Source: Arcuatula senhousia | Taxonomy: Eukaryota; Mollusca; Bivalvia; Mytilida; Mytilidae | Assembly: GCA_963971305.1 (NCBI GenBank) | Contig: OZ020303.1 | Span: forward strand, 20,209,184-20,273,183 | Direction of reading: 5' to 3' | DNA length: 64,000 nt | Shown here: positions 23,771 through 34,050 of the stretch, one piece after another | How positions within the stretch are numbered: position 1 is the stretch's first letter | Layout of the letters: each line of letters opens with the position of its first letter | Position numbers and translations under genes: made by a program | Notes under the pieces: generated by a model | Seen by the model: only the letters and a program-made list of their open reading frames with translations | What the model was told of the DNA's origin: nothing | Database searches by the model: none

Positions 23771-24189
23771 CAAACTGGGGAACCAAATTATTACTAAGAT
23801 AATCAATCTATGTCTGGGGTAGGAAGAACCTTACTAATGTTGGACAAAAGGTTGAAATTCAGAAAACTTGCCGTGGACAATAGTTTGAAATGTGTTTTGA
23901 AAATGCTAGGGATCGAACAGATATAGTTCTTATATCCCCCCACCCCGACTGCTCATACCAAATTATTCCTTTTCCAGCTCCTGAGTTCAAATTCAAGTTG
24001 GATTCAAAAGTTCATTCCTTTTACCTGCGTGTACCATCTTTTGCCTGTATCATTCTTGCCTTAACGATTGTGACAAAAAATTGCTTTTTCAAAAAGAAGG
24101 TGTTCAAATTGGGTGATCGAAAACGAAACCGAAAAAAAATCACCACAGAACATATACTACATAAATATATTAAAACTATGTATAAACCG

Positions 24190-24250
24190 CAATCAGTAAC
24201 GTGAACTCAGGTAGCCCGGTAGGGTAAGCAGTTCCTGCTTTTTATTTACA
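24190..24250 (-). repeat. Short fragment of the Penelope-like 3' region
   Basis: GTGAACTCAGGTAGCCCGG followed by TAAGCAGTTCCTGCTT matches 62,446-62,500, the junction between the end of the RT ORF and its tail. Only about 60 bases are preserved. Confidence 0.55.
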
Positions 24251-24481
24251 TCCGCCATGTTGCAAACGATCGATTTCAAGCTGATCATTTTCAGCAAACT
24301 AAAAATAATATGTTTTAAGCTCTTGGAGAGGAGGACACGTGGCGATGTACCATATAATGTCTAATTAGATGCCTTCCACTTCACAGTGACCTGATATACA
24401 TCATGAAATATCAGTTTGTTGAGCATATAGACTTGAGGGCTGTGAAACATCTATTTTGATGGTAGTGAGGGTATAATACTA

Positions 24482-25845
24482 AGGGACTAGGCAATATTTA
24501 CCATCGGGGTGGGACCGGTACAAAAGGGCATGGGACAGGACTTTTTTGTACGCATTTGACCATGGGACAAATATTTTTTTCAAATGCTTTTAAGCATGGG
24601 ACAGGATTTTTTTTTGTTGTATTATGAAAACAGGTACATGTATATCAACTCAAAATAAACAGTAGATGTTATTTTTAGTATTACATGTACAATTTAAAAG
24701 AACTAGCCCCAACACAAACTTGGAAATTTGAAATATAAGTGGGAAAAAGTTCAGGCTGACCTGTTCAGCGACATATAGCTGTTAAATTGACCATTCCTGG
24801 TACGTCCAATAATCTTGATAATGAAAATGATCTTGTCCTGGTCTCATTTGAAGACAGTGGCACTGACAATGAGGAGGAAAGTGATGAAACTGAAGATGAT
24901 AGTGAAGATAGCACAAAATGACAAATAAAGAAAACACAAATAAAATCAATCAATCAAGAAGGAGAACTGTGAGAATACCATCTAAATACAGAGATTATTC
25001 AATGATTTAATTACCATGATTATTGTAAATTATTATTGTATTTTGTTAGATTTCATGCTATGTAGCAATATCATTTTTTTTCCAAATACTTGAAAATATG
25101 CTGTACTTTGTGAAGGTTTTTATATTTAGGCAAGAAAATAATACATGTGTGTTTAGGGTTACATTGCGTCACAAAAAATAGGGTACATGTATATGTATGT
25201 AGGTAGGCAAACCCATTTTATTTTGCTTTTTATATTATGTATATATTCCATATTCTTTCGTATTTAATACTATTGGGAGAAGCTTTTTTAACTTTTATAG
25301 TAATAGTGTATGTGCTAGATAAGCAATGCAAAAACAAGAGTAGGCAAACCTTAAACAGACATACATTTTTGTTTGGCCTCTTGTATAAATAGAAAATAAA
25401 CTCTAAAATTTAATTCCAGACAGTATTGAATGTGTACAACTGTTCATGTACAATACAATTAAAGAAGTTACATTTGTAATACTTTAAATTTTATCAATGA
25501 CAATACAAGAAAATGATATGTGGAATATTAAATGTACATGCATGCATATGTGACATGACCTACAAAAACACAATTAAATTACAAAATTGTAACTGTGCAC
25601 ATTTATGTATCTAAAGATTGTTTTAAAACTCGTCTAGTTTACTGAAGTATTCATACAAAGTAAATGTTAAAATATGCTAATTTATGTTTTACTTTTAATG
25701 ATGGGACATGTACTTTTTTTTTCTTCTATAGGTATGGGACACCTGTTTTTTTTCAAAAATGATTGTAATGGGACATGCATTTTTTTTAATGTAAAATATC
25801 ATTTTGTACCGGTCCCATCCTGGTGATAAATATTGCCTAGTCCCT
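24482..25845. mobile_element. 1.36-kb DNA-transposon-like element with inverted ends
   Basis: The left end starts AGGGACTAGGCAATATTTA and runs on through GGTGGGACCGGTACAAAA. The right end is the reverse complement of nearly the same 45 bases (TTTTGTACCGGTCCCATCC, then TAAATATTGCCTAGTCCCT), with three or four mismatches. Inside each end sit three copies of ATGGGACA followed by a T-run, all in the plus orientation at both ends. No duplicated target longer than one or two bases could be defined. No transposase is recognisable, so it looks non-autonomous. A candidate terminal exon lies at 24,769-24,921. Confidence 0.75.
24769..24921 (+). CDS. Candidate 3'-terminal exon with acidic tail, inside the inverted-end element
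   Basis: After a possible acceptor (GACCTGTTCAG) an open frame of 50 codons runs to a TGA. Its last half is strongly acidic and Ser/Thr-rich (SFEDSGTDNEEESDETEDD, then SEDSTK). AATAAA signals follow at 24,924 and 24,939, only a few bases past the stop. An acidic C-terminus plus immediate polyadenylation signals is what a real terminal exon would look like. No domain is recognised and no upstream exon was found. It could be a captured host exon or the remnant of a transposon protein. Confidence 0.3.
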   Translation, partial: RHIAVKLTIPGTSNNLDNENDLVLVSFEDSGTDNEEESDETEDDSEDSTK

Positions 25846-26480
25846 AAGTGAGCAGTGGCTTAAAATGATAATGATTCATTTCTTCAAATGAAACTTTTAA
25901 ATTTATTATAAAAACACAGTACACATTTTATAGTTTTATTATTTAAATGTTCCAGATAAATCATTTTTCTTAATTCAAATTGCTATTTTATATTGACAAA
26001 AAATGGAAAATTGAATTGAATGAAACATCATGTTTAGTGTAAGTTTGGTAAACAAAGTAAAATATCCACATTTCAATACACATTTTAGCTGAAAAAGACG
26101 TTGAATCGGATATGTCAATGAACTAACGGTTTCTAGCCATAAATCAAGTAATAGAAATAAAACAAACCAAAAATAGTCACAGACACAATAATTTCAATTA
26201 CATACTCAAGATAATCATAATAATGTGAAATAGTCATATATATAAGGTTACTTATTTTATTAAAAATAGTGTTAGTTATAATTGTAACTCGGTTATCACG
26301 ATTTCATTGAAAAAAGGAATTACCTTGCTTTTTTCTTATAAAAAAAACATTGATTATGTATTGTAGATGTCATCAGTGGGGAATTAACATTCATAAAACA
26401 AATTAACTTCTAGAAGTACATACTTAAAAGAGCTTAATCCTTAAAGGATTGTGAGAGAAAAAGCCAGACCATAAACAACA
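25846..26480. other. AT-rich stretch, no gene seen
   Basis: No coding signal or repeat copy was recognised. Confidence 0.45.
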
Positions 26481-26499
26481 GTTAGTTATTGCTTTACTT

Positions 26500-26850
26500 C
26501 TTAACAACGTGCATGTAGCGATTCCAGGAATATAAACATGTAAGGGGTAGTGAAAAGTGAAATATGTACATAGTGCCAATTGAGAGAAACTGTCACTGGA
26601 AAAATGAAGTGGGGATAGGTCCGGCAACTAAGCGTACTGAGTGGAGCATAGGGATCCTTCTCTTCCCAAGACCAACAGCATTGTTCTTTATCGTGTGACG
26701 AATGTGACATGTTTAAAACCCCACACGGTGTACCACTATGGTGGTTAGCGGTCAGGTTTTCTGCATTATAGCCAGACGACCACGGTATTCATTATGACAG
26801 GGCTACCCCATTCAGCCATATGGGTATACATTCCGGTCGCGTTGTAAACA
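26500..26850 (-). repeat. SINE-A family copy, minus strand, diverged
   Basis: Reading the minus strand, ACCACCATAGTGGTACACCG, CCTGACCGCTAACC and CATTCGTCACACG match the middle of SINE-A. On the plus strand TCAGGTTTTCTGCATTATAG and GACAGGGCTACCCCATTCAG are diagnostic. Both ends are poorly preserved. Confidence 0.65.
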
Positions 26851-28224
26851 ATGTGCTTCAATCATCTATGTACTTGGTGCTTTTAGTGTACTTCTGTCTA
26901 TTTACAGCAAACGGTACTATTTTCACATTGGCTAATAAGTATGGAAAGGCATCCTTTTTTTATACTAGTTGAATATCAATTGTAACTGTAACAGTACTTT
27001 GAACACAAAAACTTATAACTTATAATTTATATAACAGCAAATTCGCTACCACTAAGAATTGAACATCAGGTTTTTGAAAAGACTCATTTGAGCTGTTCCT
27101 TCCACAATGCTGTACATCGTTGATTTTATTACAAAAATGGACATGTATATTACATGTATATATTGGATTAAGAAGTTTTGAATTTTGTGAGACAATGTTT
27201 TATTTGCGTTGCTTAAATGGATGATAATAGTTTCAACATTATTCTATTTTCCTCTTCATTTTAAGCTTCGTAAGGTATTCCCATTTATTTTGATTAACTT
27301 TACTGATATATACTAAGAAGCACTTTTTGCTATAACAACAAATCCCTGGATAAATATTTAATGTAAAAACATGGATACTTACAGGCATTTTCAATTATCT
27401 TATAATTATCAATCATGTCTTACTATTTTTGAGCAGAGCTCTATGAAGTTATATAGCTATCTGACTTTCGCGTTTTTTTTTCCGTCTAGACAGGGTAAAT
27501 CGGTCAGGCAATATTCCTACCAGAGGGTCCATTATAGAATATTCATCGTGTATAATCATTGTTTCAATGATTTAAATGTTATACAGGTTGTCTTAACTAA
27601 GAGGTACATCTCTATACCCCTATAATAAATACGATATAAATGTGCACTACATTTCACATATCGCATGAATCGATACACTAAAGTTGATGGTTGATGTACA
27701 CTTAAGCGTTGCTGACCTTTTACCTTTAATCTAATCAATACGTCATATATATTTATTCAAGTGGGTTGAGCCATATTACGGATTTCATTACAAATGTTGA
27801 AGTGGGCGGAGCAAACGAACAAAATTGATATAAAACAGATATCGTTCTTTATTTTAGTGCTAACATTTAGCTCTGCTTTTAAACGCTTTAGCGCTTTGAT
27901 TTGCATTTATATACATTTGAAATTAATGCGCAAGTTGATGATACAACTGGCACCAAACTGAGCTTTAAGGCGAAATATTTTGTAATGTTTCACATATTTC
28001 ATATTATTTGCTTGGTTAACATTTTTAACTTCCAGTAAACAGTTAAATGCGATATTTTCGAGGCTGTTCTGTATTGACTTTTTGGACCATCGAAGACGTC
28101 TGTTTCGCCGATATTAAGAGTTGACCTAGTGAATAAAGAAAGTATTATTCTATTGTTTCAGTAGATTGTGCGGAGTCTTTTACTTAAGATTAACCAAAAT
28201 ATGGCCTCTTAGACAGCAATAAAG
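26851..28224. other. AT-rich stretch, no supported gene
   Basis: Short ORFs at 27,371-27,625 and 27,556-27,738 lack domains and overlap on opposite strands. No other repeat copy was noticed before 28,225. Confidence 0.4.
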
Positions 28225-28385
28225 AGTTATAGGTTCTTTCATAAGTTCTTGGAATAGACCGGCGCTGATCTTACACAAGTGATAGAATTTTCAGTCTTTT
28301 AGCGAGGGAACCGCAGCGGAACGAGCCAGGCCATAAAAATTCTATCACGATCGAGTGAAAGATCATTGCCGGCTTTCGTTGACTT
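28225..28385 (+). repeat. Hairpin repeat HB, copy 1
   Basis: The sequence GTGATAGAATTTTCAGTC is followed after a spacer (GGAACCGCAGCGGAACGAGCC) by AAAATTCTATCACGATCGAG, so the two sides can pair. It continues into GTGAAAGATCATTGCCGG. The same arrangement occurs at 49,790-49,920, and its right half occurs at 46,190-46,226. It is probably a MITE-like hairpin element. No target duplication was resolved. Confidence 0.6.
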
Positions 28386-28387
28386 AG

Positions 28388-28992
28388 GTGGCTTAATTGG
28401 ATAGCTCTCGTCTGTGGGGCTGTCAGGTCTATGATACGGAAAGCCTGACCGCTGGCTATCGTTGGCAACGTGTGTAGAAATTGTTGCGTTTCATGAGCTT
28501 AAAAGATCCCTTTGTGGACTGCCAAGTACTTTTTCTCGCCTACCAACCTTTCACATCTTAAATTGTTCCAGTGGTATTAGAAATTTACTTTTCTTTTTTC
28601 ACCACCCCAAAATTTCACGTTTTTATTTCATGTCACGTCTCATGCACGTAAAAGACCCCTTTGTGGACCGCCAAGTAGTGCACCACATAGGCTACATTTT
28701 TCGTCCCTACCCAACTCGCCCCTTTTCCTGTTGTTCTTCAAAATCAAATTTTATTGTTCCTTTGTTTCCCCCCCCCCCCCCCCATCCCATATTTTATTTA
28801 TCATCATCATTTCATGTTCACTTCATCATCCTTTTCATGTTCATCGCCTTTAAATAACCTATTTAGCGCAATCTAATTAAAAACCGATCTCTCATCGCTC
28901 CCGGTTTTTGATATGTCGCGACATATCAAAAACCGGGAGCGATGAGAGATCGGTTTTTAATTAGATTGTATTTAGCGTTGCACTCATTTCAT
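28388..28992 (+). repeat. SINE-B pair interrupted by a palindromic insertion
   Basis: A first partial SINE-B (28,388-28,600) holds the GCTTAAAAGATCCCTTTGTGG block. A second starts near 28,630 with TCATGCACGTAAAAGACCCC, contains a C16 run at about 28,770, and continues through CATCATTTCATGTTCACTTC to AACCTATTTAGCG. The final GTTGCACTC resumes after the 100-bp palindrome. The ORF at 28,462-28,857 is only the SINE read through. Confidence 0.7.
28860..28977. mobile_element. 100-bp perfect palindromic element with 9-bp target duplication
   Basis: Bases 28,869-28,968 form an uninterrupted perfect palindrome. The left half starts CAATCTAATTAAAAACCGAT and the centre is GTCG|CGAC between 28,918 and 28,919, with no loop. 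It is flanked on both sides by TATTTAGCG (28,860-28,868 and 28,969-28,977), so the insertion duplicated 9 bases. The host is SINE-B. The copy at about 10,421-10,438 reads CCTATATAGCGTTGCAC, with the target present once and no insert. A 9-bp duplication is typical of Mutator-like elements, among others. No protein is encoded. Confidence 0.9.
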
Positions 28993-29272
28993 GCCCATTC
29001 CCCTTTTTTAACCCATGCGGTATTGCTAGGGGTTGAACACTAAAATTCATAAAAAGTTATGAAAATCTCCATTGCTGTAACACATAGTCTATTCTAGTCA
29101 AACTGTCAAAGATGTAATTTTTTGGTTATTTTAATCTGAAAGTAAGTTTAAATAAATGTAAAGTTTTCTTAAAGAATTCTTATTTTTTTTTATTTTCATT
29201 TTTTTATGAGATTCCGTTGTAATCATGTTATAATGGCGAATAAAAGTATATTACTAGTATAACATTAATCAA

Positions 29273-30361
29273 ATGTGCCCAAGCTTTTATATTTTTGCAC
29301 ACTTGCTCTATGCTATTTATCTTCTATGTACTTTACTTTCAGGTAAAGAAACAGATCACCACTCTTCGACGTGGTTAATTAATAAGATGTGCAACAATTC
29401 AACTCGGCTTAATATATCAGAATTACAACATGAAGATGAAAAAGAAGGATTTTATATGCTTGTACAAGGGCTTTACATATATGTGATACCGATGATAGCA
29501 GTTGTAGGAATTATCAGCAACCTTTTGTCATTCAAAGTATTTGCCTTTACTAGCTTCAGCAGACATCCGTCCAGTATCTTTTTAGCGTTACTAAGTATAT
29601 CAGATTCCTTTTTTCTAGTAGCTTTAATATTAACGTGGGCCGGCACTGTAAGGAAATTGAAGATTGACATAGGAGGATTATGCTTGATATCTATTTATAT
29701 TACTTACGTGACGAGTTTTTTGTCCGTTTGGTGCGTGGTTTTAATAATGCTTGACAGATTTGTGATAATTTGCTTCCCTCTTCGACGTCAAAGAGTATGT
29801 TCGAATAAAATAGCAAAATGCACCGCATTTGCTTCGACGATTTTTGCTGTTTTATTGTATAGCCACTGTTTTATAACCAATGAAGTTTTACCAGGGATAG
29901 GTTGCAGAGTGAAGATGCATTATCAAACTTTAGTCGAGATGGTAGCTTATATTGATACAGCAATTACCTTTATCATTCCTTTTCTTGCGATATTTGTATT
30001 AAACATATTTGTAATCGTAATCATTCGTAAGTTCAACTTCAAACATGCCAAGCCTAGGGTTGTGAAGTATTATTCGCCATCCTATAACGTTCTTTCGATT
30101 GCTCAGATGCGATTAACTATAATGCTGACAATTGTATCAATCGTCTTTTTAGTTCTGAATCTCCCTAGTCACGCTATTCGATTCTATATCATCGTCAACG
30201 ATCATATTGAAAAACAGGATTTTTCACTGTTTCCTGCTCAACAATTTTGTCAAATATTGTACTATTCAAATTTTGCTGTCAATTTTTCAATATATTTCTT
30301 TTCAAGCAAAACATTCCGGAAGTGTTTGAAGGAAAGAGCTAGATGCATGAAGTATCAGTAA
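29273..30361 (+). CDS. Class A (rhodopsin-like) GPCR, probable peptide receptor
   Basis: A seven-helix receptor of 362 residues from the first ATG. TM1 is about residues 62-90 (Asn83 in GIISNLL), TM2 100-122 (Asp111 in SISDS), TM3 136-163 (Cys137 at its start, ending DRF instead of DRY), TM4 180-202, Cys211 in loop 2, TM5 222-251 (Pro236), TM6 280-308 (LNLP replacing CWxP, Pro298), and TM7 325-343 (NFSIY replacing NPxxY). A short basic tail follows. These motifs resemble the FMRFamide or thyrotropin-releasing-hormone-like peptide receptors expanded in molluscs. The ligand cannot be read from sequence, and coupling through a G protein at the plasma membrane is inferred from the family. The start is uncertain. 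A good splice acceptor (CTTTACTTTCAG, ending 29,342) lies inside the first 24 codons. If it is used, translation would begin at Met39 (29,387), giving 324 residues that open with N-glycosylation sites NNST and NIS. The frame is otherwise intact, with no internal intron. Confidence 0.9.
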   Translation: MCPSFYIFAHLLYAIYLLCTLLSGKETDHHSSTWLINKMCNNSTRLNISELQHEDEKEGFYMLVQGLYIYVIPMIAVVGIISNLLSFKVFAFTSFSRHPSSIFLALLSISDSFFLVALILTWAGTVRKLKIDIGGLCLISIYITYVTSFLSVWCVVLIMLDRFVIICFPLRRQRVCSNKIAKCTAFASTIFAVLLYSHCFITNEVLPGIGCRVKMHYQTLVEMVAYIDTAITFIIPFLAIFVLNIFVIVIIRKFNFKHAKPRVVKYYSPSYNVLSIAQMRLTIMLTIVSIVFLVLNLPSHAIRFYIIVNDHIEKQDFSLFPAQQFCQILYYSNFAVNFSIYFFSSKTFRKCLKERARCMKYQ

Positions 30362-30892
30362 AGATTCATGCAATTATGATTTACTTTACGGGCACTGTAT
30401 GTACATCAACAACACTATTGTTCTAGCAGATTGAAGGACGTTTGTGATATCTATTGAACTCGTGATTTCTGATTATCATGTTTTGGAAATGACATATCAT
30501 ACAGAATTAGATTGCAAGCTCATATTTTGACATATCTATCTGCATGTTGTAATACTTTGATAACTTTATTCATATTACCGGTTAATTCCACCATATTTTG
30601 TAAAAATCAATTTATTGTTATCATTTGAATTGTTGATCATGCCAATTTGAGGTTTAACAAAAAAAAATATGAAGCTGTTTTGTGTTTTATATTATCTTGT
30701 AAAACTGACGATGGCCTGCATATGAGTGTCGCCTTAGGTATTAAATGAATAATGCATATGCCCTGTATACTAAAAGTTGGATCTTGGATAGATGAATAGT
30801 TATATGTTACTGCTAAGGTACATGTAATTGGAACCTTAAAGGAGGTAAACAAGTGTTATAATTTCAAACAACAGCAAAACAATCTGTCAAAG
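30362..30892. other. Probable 3' flank of the GPCR gene
   Basis: AT-rich sequence follows the stop codon. No canonical AATAAA was seen close to the gene; an ATTAAA occurs near 30,739. No other feature is supported. Confidence 0.35.
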
Positions 30893-31015
30893 TCAAAAGT
30901 GGTCGTATTTCGTTAAAGAGGAAGCATAAGTGAGCGACAAACCCACAGCATAAAATCCCATGATAATGCTGCATACAAACAAATGTGAAGACGCTGCGAT
31001 TATAAAAGTTTTATA
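30893..31015 (+). repeat. Dispersed repeat DR3, diverged copy
   Basis: The order GTATTTCGTTAAAGAGGAAGC, AGTGAGCGACAAACC and AATGCTGCATACAAAC follows the copy at 54,770-54,945. The 3' part is weak. Confidence 0.6.
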
Positions 31016-31895
31016 GTATATTTTACCTTATTTCATGTGACAAAATAATTGTTGAAAAGAGCGATTTGTTATTTATTATTAAGATTGGGGGGGGGGGGTT
31101 TGTTTTGTTTTGTTTTGTTTTTTTTTTTTGTTTTTTTTTTTGAGGGGGGGTGTTTTCGGGGAAAAAAATCAACGTTATTGTACAAGACATTAACATTTTA
31201 GCAATAACAAATTTTAAACTCGGAGTTAAAAAGAGAACAGCAATAAGTGTAACGAAGATTTTTTAAGCGTAAACTACTGATAAAAAAAACAAAAGTCTGC
31301 ATAGAACAGTATTTATAAGAACAAACAAAAATACTATTAGTAAAAAGTTATAATTCATATGGAAAAAAAATGACAATCTACCAATAAAGCGTCAGCTCGT
31401 CAAGAATGTAAAAAAATTCCCTGCACCTGATTGATTGTGAAGATAGACTTAAACACGGCAATGCCAACTGGTTAAAAATAAAATGTAAATCGTGTAGCCT
31501 TACAAACTCCCGAAAAAAGGAAAAAGCATGACATTTTTTTATATAAATACGGTAAGATAATAGTTTGGGTAGATATTAGTTATAAAGTCTGACCCATTTA
31601 GCGCTATTCTATTTAAGATACCAACATATGTTTTTTTTCAGCCTGAGTAAAGATTGACAATCTTAATCTATATTAACCCTAGTTTTCCATTATACAACCG
31701 ACAATTCTCACTGAGGGCTACATGTTCGAGTATTTTCATCTTCTCAAAGTTGTCACTCTTCAGCACTTATGTTAAACGATATAAAATATCCGTGACATTT
31801 CCTCAGCAACTGCATAGAACAAACAATTTGTATTTGGTAAACAGCATGAACAGCATCAGTATGGATTTAAATAATCTGGGCAAACGAATATGTTT
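31016..31895. other. AT-rich stretch with a G and GTTTT tract
   Basis: At 31,086-31,150 there is a G10 run, four TTTTG units and long T runs ending in GAGGGGGGGTG. This is a simple-sequence tract. The rest appears unique and non-coding. Confidence 0.5.
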
Positions 31896-31896
31896 A

Positions 31897-32155
31897 TGGT
31901 GCTGTAGTGGTTATATTAACTAACGTGTCGGGCAACTATCAGCAAGGTCTGTGGTTCGATCCTCGTCAGAAGGGGGATTAAAAGTCCATATGCCGATTTA
32001 AGGACGGTATCAACAAACGATGCTAGTCCTTTCGAAGGTATAATAAGAGTTGTCCAGCATATGGGGAGAACAGTACCCCAATACACGTCAATTAAGGTAC
32101 ACTCGATTTGGGCCGTTTCTAGAGCCACACTTGAAGATGTTATAAAGCTTAAACT
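31897..32155 (+). repeat. tRNA-derived SINE (SINE-D)
   Basis: An A-box-like GGTGCTGTAGTGGTTA (31,899-31,913) and a B-box-like GTGGTTCGATCCTCG (31,951-31,965) are spaced as in a tRNA. The cloverleaf acceptor stem is not intact, and a non-tRNA body follows, ending near GTTATAAAGCTTAAAC. This marks a polymerase III-promoted retroposon, not a functional tRNA. It is the only copy of this body in the window; a related head lies at 54,600-54,690. Confidence 0.7.
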
Positions 32156-32159
32156 CATA

Positions 32160-32865
32160 GTTTGTCTACCAATCTAGTATAAAAAATATATTTTCTTTTC
32201 AAGTATGATTACCCATTAATACTGACAGAACGTGTTTTTTTTAACAACTTATCAAGGCAACTGAATATGTAATTGTATACAACAGAAGCATTCATGGTAG
32301 ATTGGCATATAAGCTATAATCCATTTCAAAAAATTTTTTTTTCTTTTCAAAAAAATAAAATTTATTCAACTTTGAAAAAATCCTCTGACATAGAGCCTAA
32401 TTTTTAATCTTATATGGTATATCAAATACTATTAATTAACAACTTCCTGAAATAAGTCTCTGCCTTCCTGGTTCAACTTTGTATCATCATCGTGTTTAAG
32501 TTAAGCTTTATGACATTGTCACATCTTTACTGCTTCGTCTAATGTGTCATTGTAATAAATTCTTTATATAAATACTATTGGAGATTGCATTAGGGAAAGT
32601 GATGTTTCGAACTCAAGACAATCCGGTTATTAAGTGAAACTGACTTATCTTTGTATAACCGTGACAGAAGGAAACCTATAATTCCTAGCTTATAGGTATC
32701 CGCGTCAAATACTACAAATAAGTATTTACGCGCTTTAAAAAAATCTTGTAATATTATTATACCGTACGCTTGGACAAAAGAAAAGGATAACTTTTTTTCA
32801 ATTTTCCACACCTTTGTTTTTGATGATTTTTAAGCCAATTATTTATTACGATTTTGGCTGGAAAT
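32160..32865. other. AT-rich stretch, no gene seen
   Basis: No supported coding sequence or repeat copy was found. Confidence 0.4.
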
Positions 32866-33270
32866 GAAAGGAGTGATAAAATGAACATGAAATTAGGATG
32901 AGGTGACGGAAATTGGATAACAAGACCAATCGAGGAGGAGAGATTTGTCGGCACTGGAAAAAGGGAGGATGAGTAGGATCGGATAATTTAGCCTTTTGTA
33001 TGGGGATCCTACGGGTCCTATTCTTATCGAGTCCCGCGACAGGGTTCTTTATCATGCGAGAAACGTGACATTTTTTTCTTCTTCAAAATTTAGCATTACT
33101 ATGGCGTGCAGTCAGGGTTTAGCATTAAAGCCTGACTATACTGATATTTATGATGACAGAGCTACCCTTTTCAACCACTTGGGCCCACATCCCATGCAGT
33201 CGCTTTGTGGGCAAAGCAGCCTGACCCGATGTCAGGTTTCTGAGCGCTCTTTGGAATTCTTGCTACTTGA
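32866..33270 (-). repeat. SINE-A family copy, minus strand
   Basis: The reverse complement keeps ACATCGGGTCAGGCTGCTTTG, CTCGCATGATAAAGAACCC, GTAGGATCCCCATACA and the CATTTCATGTTCATT-type 3' part. The 5' head is truncated and sequence in the middle has been replaced by ATTAAAGCCTGACTATACTG. Confidence 0.75.
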
Positions 33271-33389
33271 GAGTAAAACAATAATTAAGTAACAGGAACA
33301 ATTTGAAGCCTAACTTCTGTGTAGTTAAACTTTTAAATCGTTATCCTTATCAAAGTACTCAAACTTAAAGATTTTAAACAATTTCTACA

Positions 33390-34050
33390 CTAGCCAATCA
33401 CCTCTCAGCTGGTGTTCGAGTCCCGTTTGTATCTAACAACTGTATGTGATTAGGTTTGTCAGTTACCTGCCCAAGGTCGGTGGTTTCCTCTGGGTACTCC
33501 GGTTTCTTCTACCATTAAAACTGACCGCCCTACACAGGGAAATTTTGTTCACGTGAAATTCACGTGAAATCAGGGTTAACGTGAATTTCACGTGAAACAT
33601 TCACATGAATTTCACGTTAAACGAGCAATTTAACGTGAATTTCACGTGAAATGTATTTAACGTGAACTTAACGTGAATTTCACGTTAAAATCATGTGAAA
33701 CTCACGTTTATTTCACGTTAACTTTTTTCACGTCAATTTCACATGAAAATTCTGAAAAATGAGAATTTTTTCCTAAATATTTGTAAAATTGCATCAAGGT
33801 TATGGAACACTAAAAATGTTGAGAACATTTTTTCACGTGAAATTCACGTGATTTTTTTCACGTGAACTTTACGTTAAATTGCTCGTTTAACGTGAAATTC
33901 ACGTTAAGTTTTTCACGTGAATTTCACCTTAATTTCATGTGAATTTCACGTGAACAAAATTTTACGTGAACAAAATTTCCCTGTTTACATGACCCAGGTG
34001 CGTCGATAAAGGGCATTAAACACCAAGAAACAAACAAACACACAAACAAA
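33390..34050 (+). repeat. tRNA-like SINE (SINE-C) split by a fold-back insertion
   Basis: The left part (33,390-33,534) has a B-box-like GGTGTTCGAGTCCCG, then TTTGTCAGTTACCTGCCCAA, GGGTACTCCGGTTTC and AAAACTGACCGCCC. The right part (33,984-34,050) continues with CCAGGTGCGTCGATAAAGGG, CATTAAACACCAAG and an AAAC-rich tail. A minus-strand copy of the left part lies at 54,190-54,345. The intervening 449 bases are the element below. Confidence 0.75.
33535..33983. mobile_element. 449-bp fold-back element with CACGTG-repeat arms
   Basis: The two ends are inverted: CAGGGAAATTTTGTTCACGT on the left, and the reverse complement of the right end begins CAGGGAAATTTTGTTCACGT as well. Inside, both arms consist of units such as TTCACGTGAA and TTAACGTGAA, each a palindrome or near-palindrome. 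The central stretch, about 33,735-33,825, is ordinary sequence. It sits inside SINE-C. A TACA found on both sides (33,531-33,534 and 33,986-33,989, two bases off the right end) hints at a short target duplication but is not exact. It encodes no protein. Confidence 0.8.

Noticed and set aside
28462..28857. 131-codon plus-strand ORF
   Set aside because: It is SINE-B read through, including a poly-C tract.
31897..31975. Functional tRNA gene
   Set aside because: A- and B-box-like sequences are present, but no closed acceptor stem or anticodon arm could be drawn, and a SINE body follows.
33535..33983. Host enhancer made of E-boxes
   Set aside because: The CACGTG units are part of an inserted fold-back element. 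Binding or enhancer function cannot be claimed from sequence alone.
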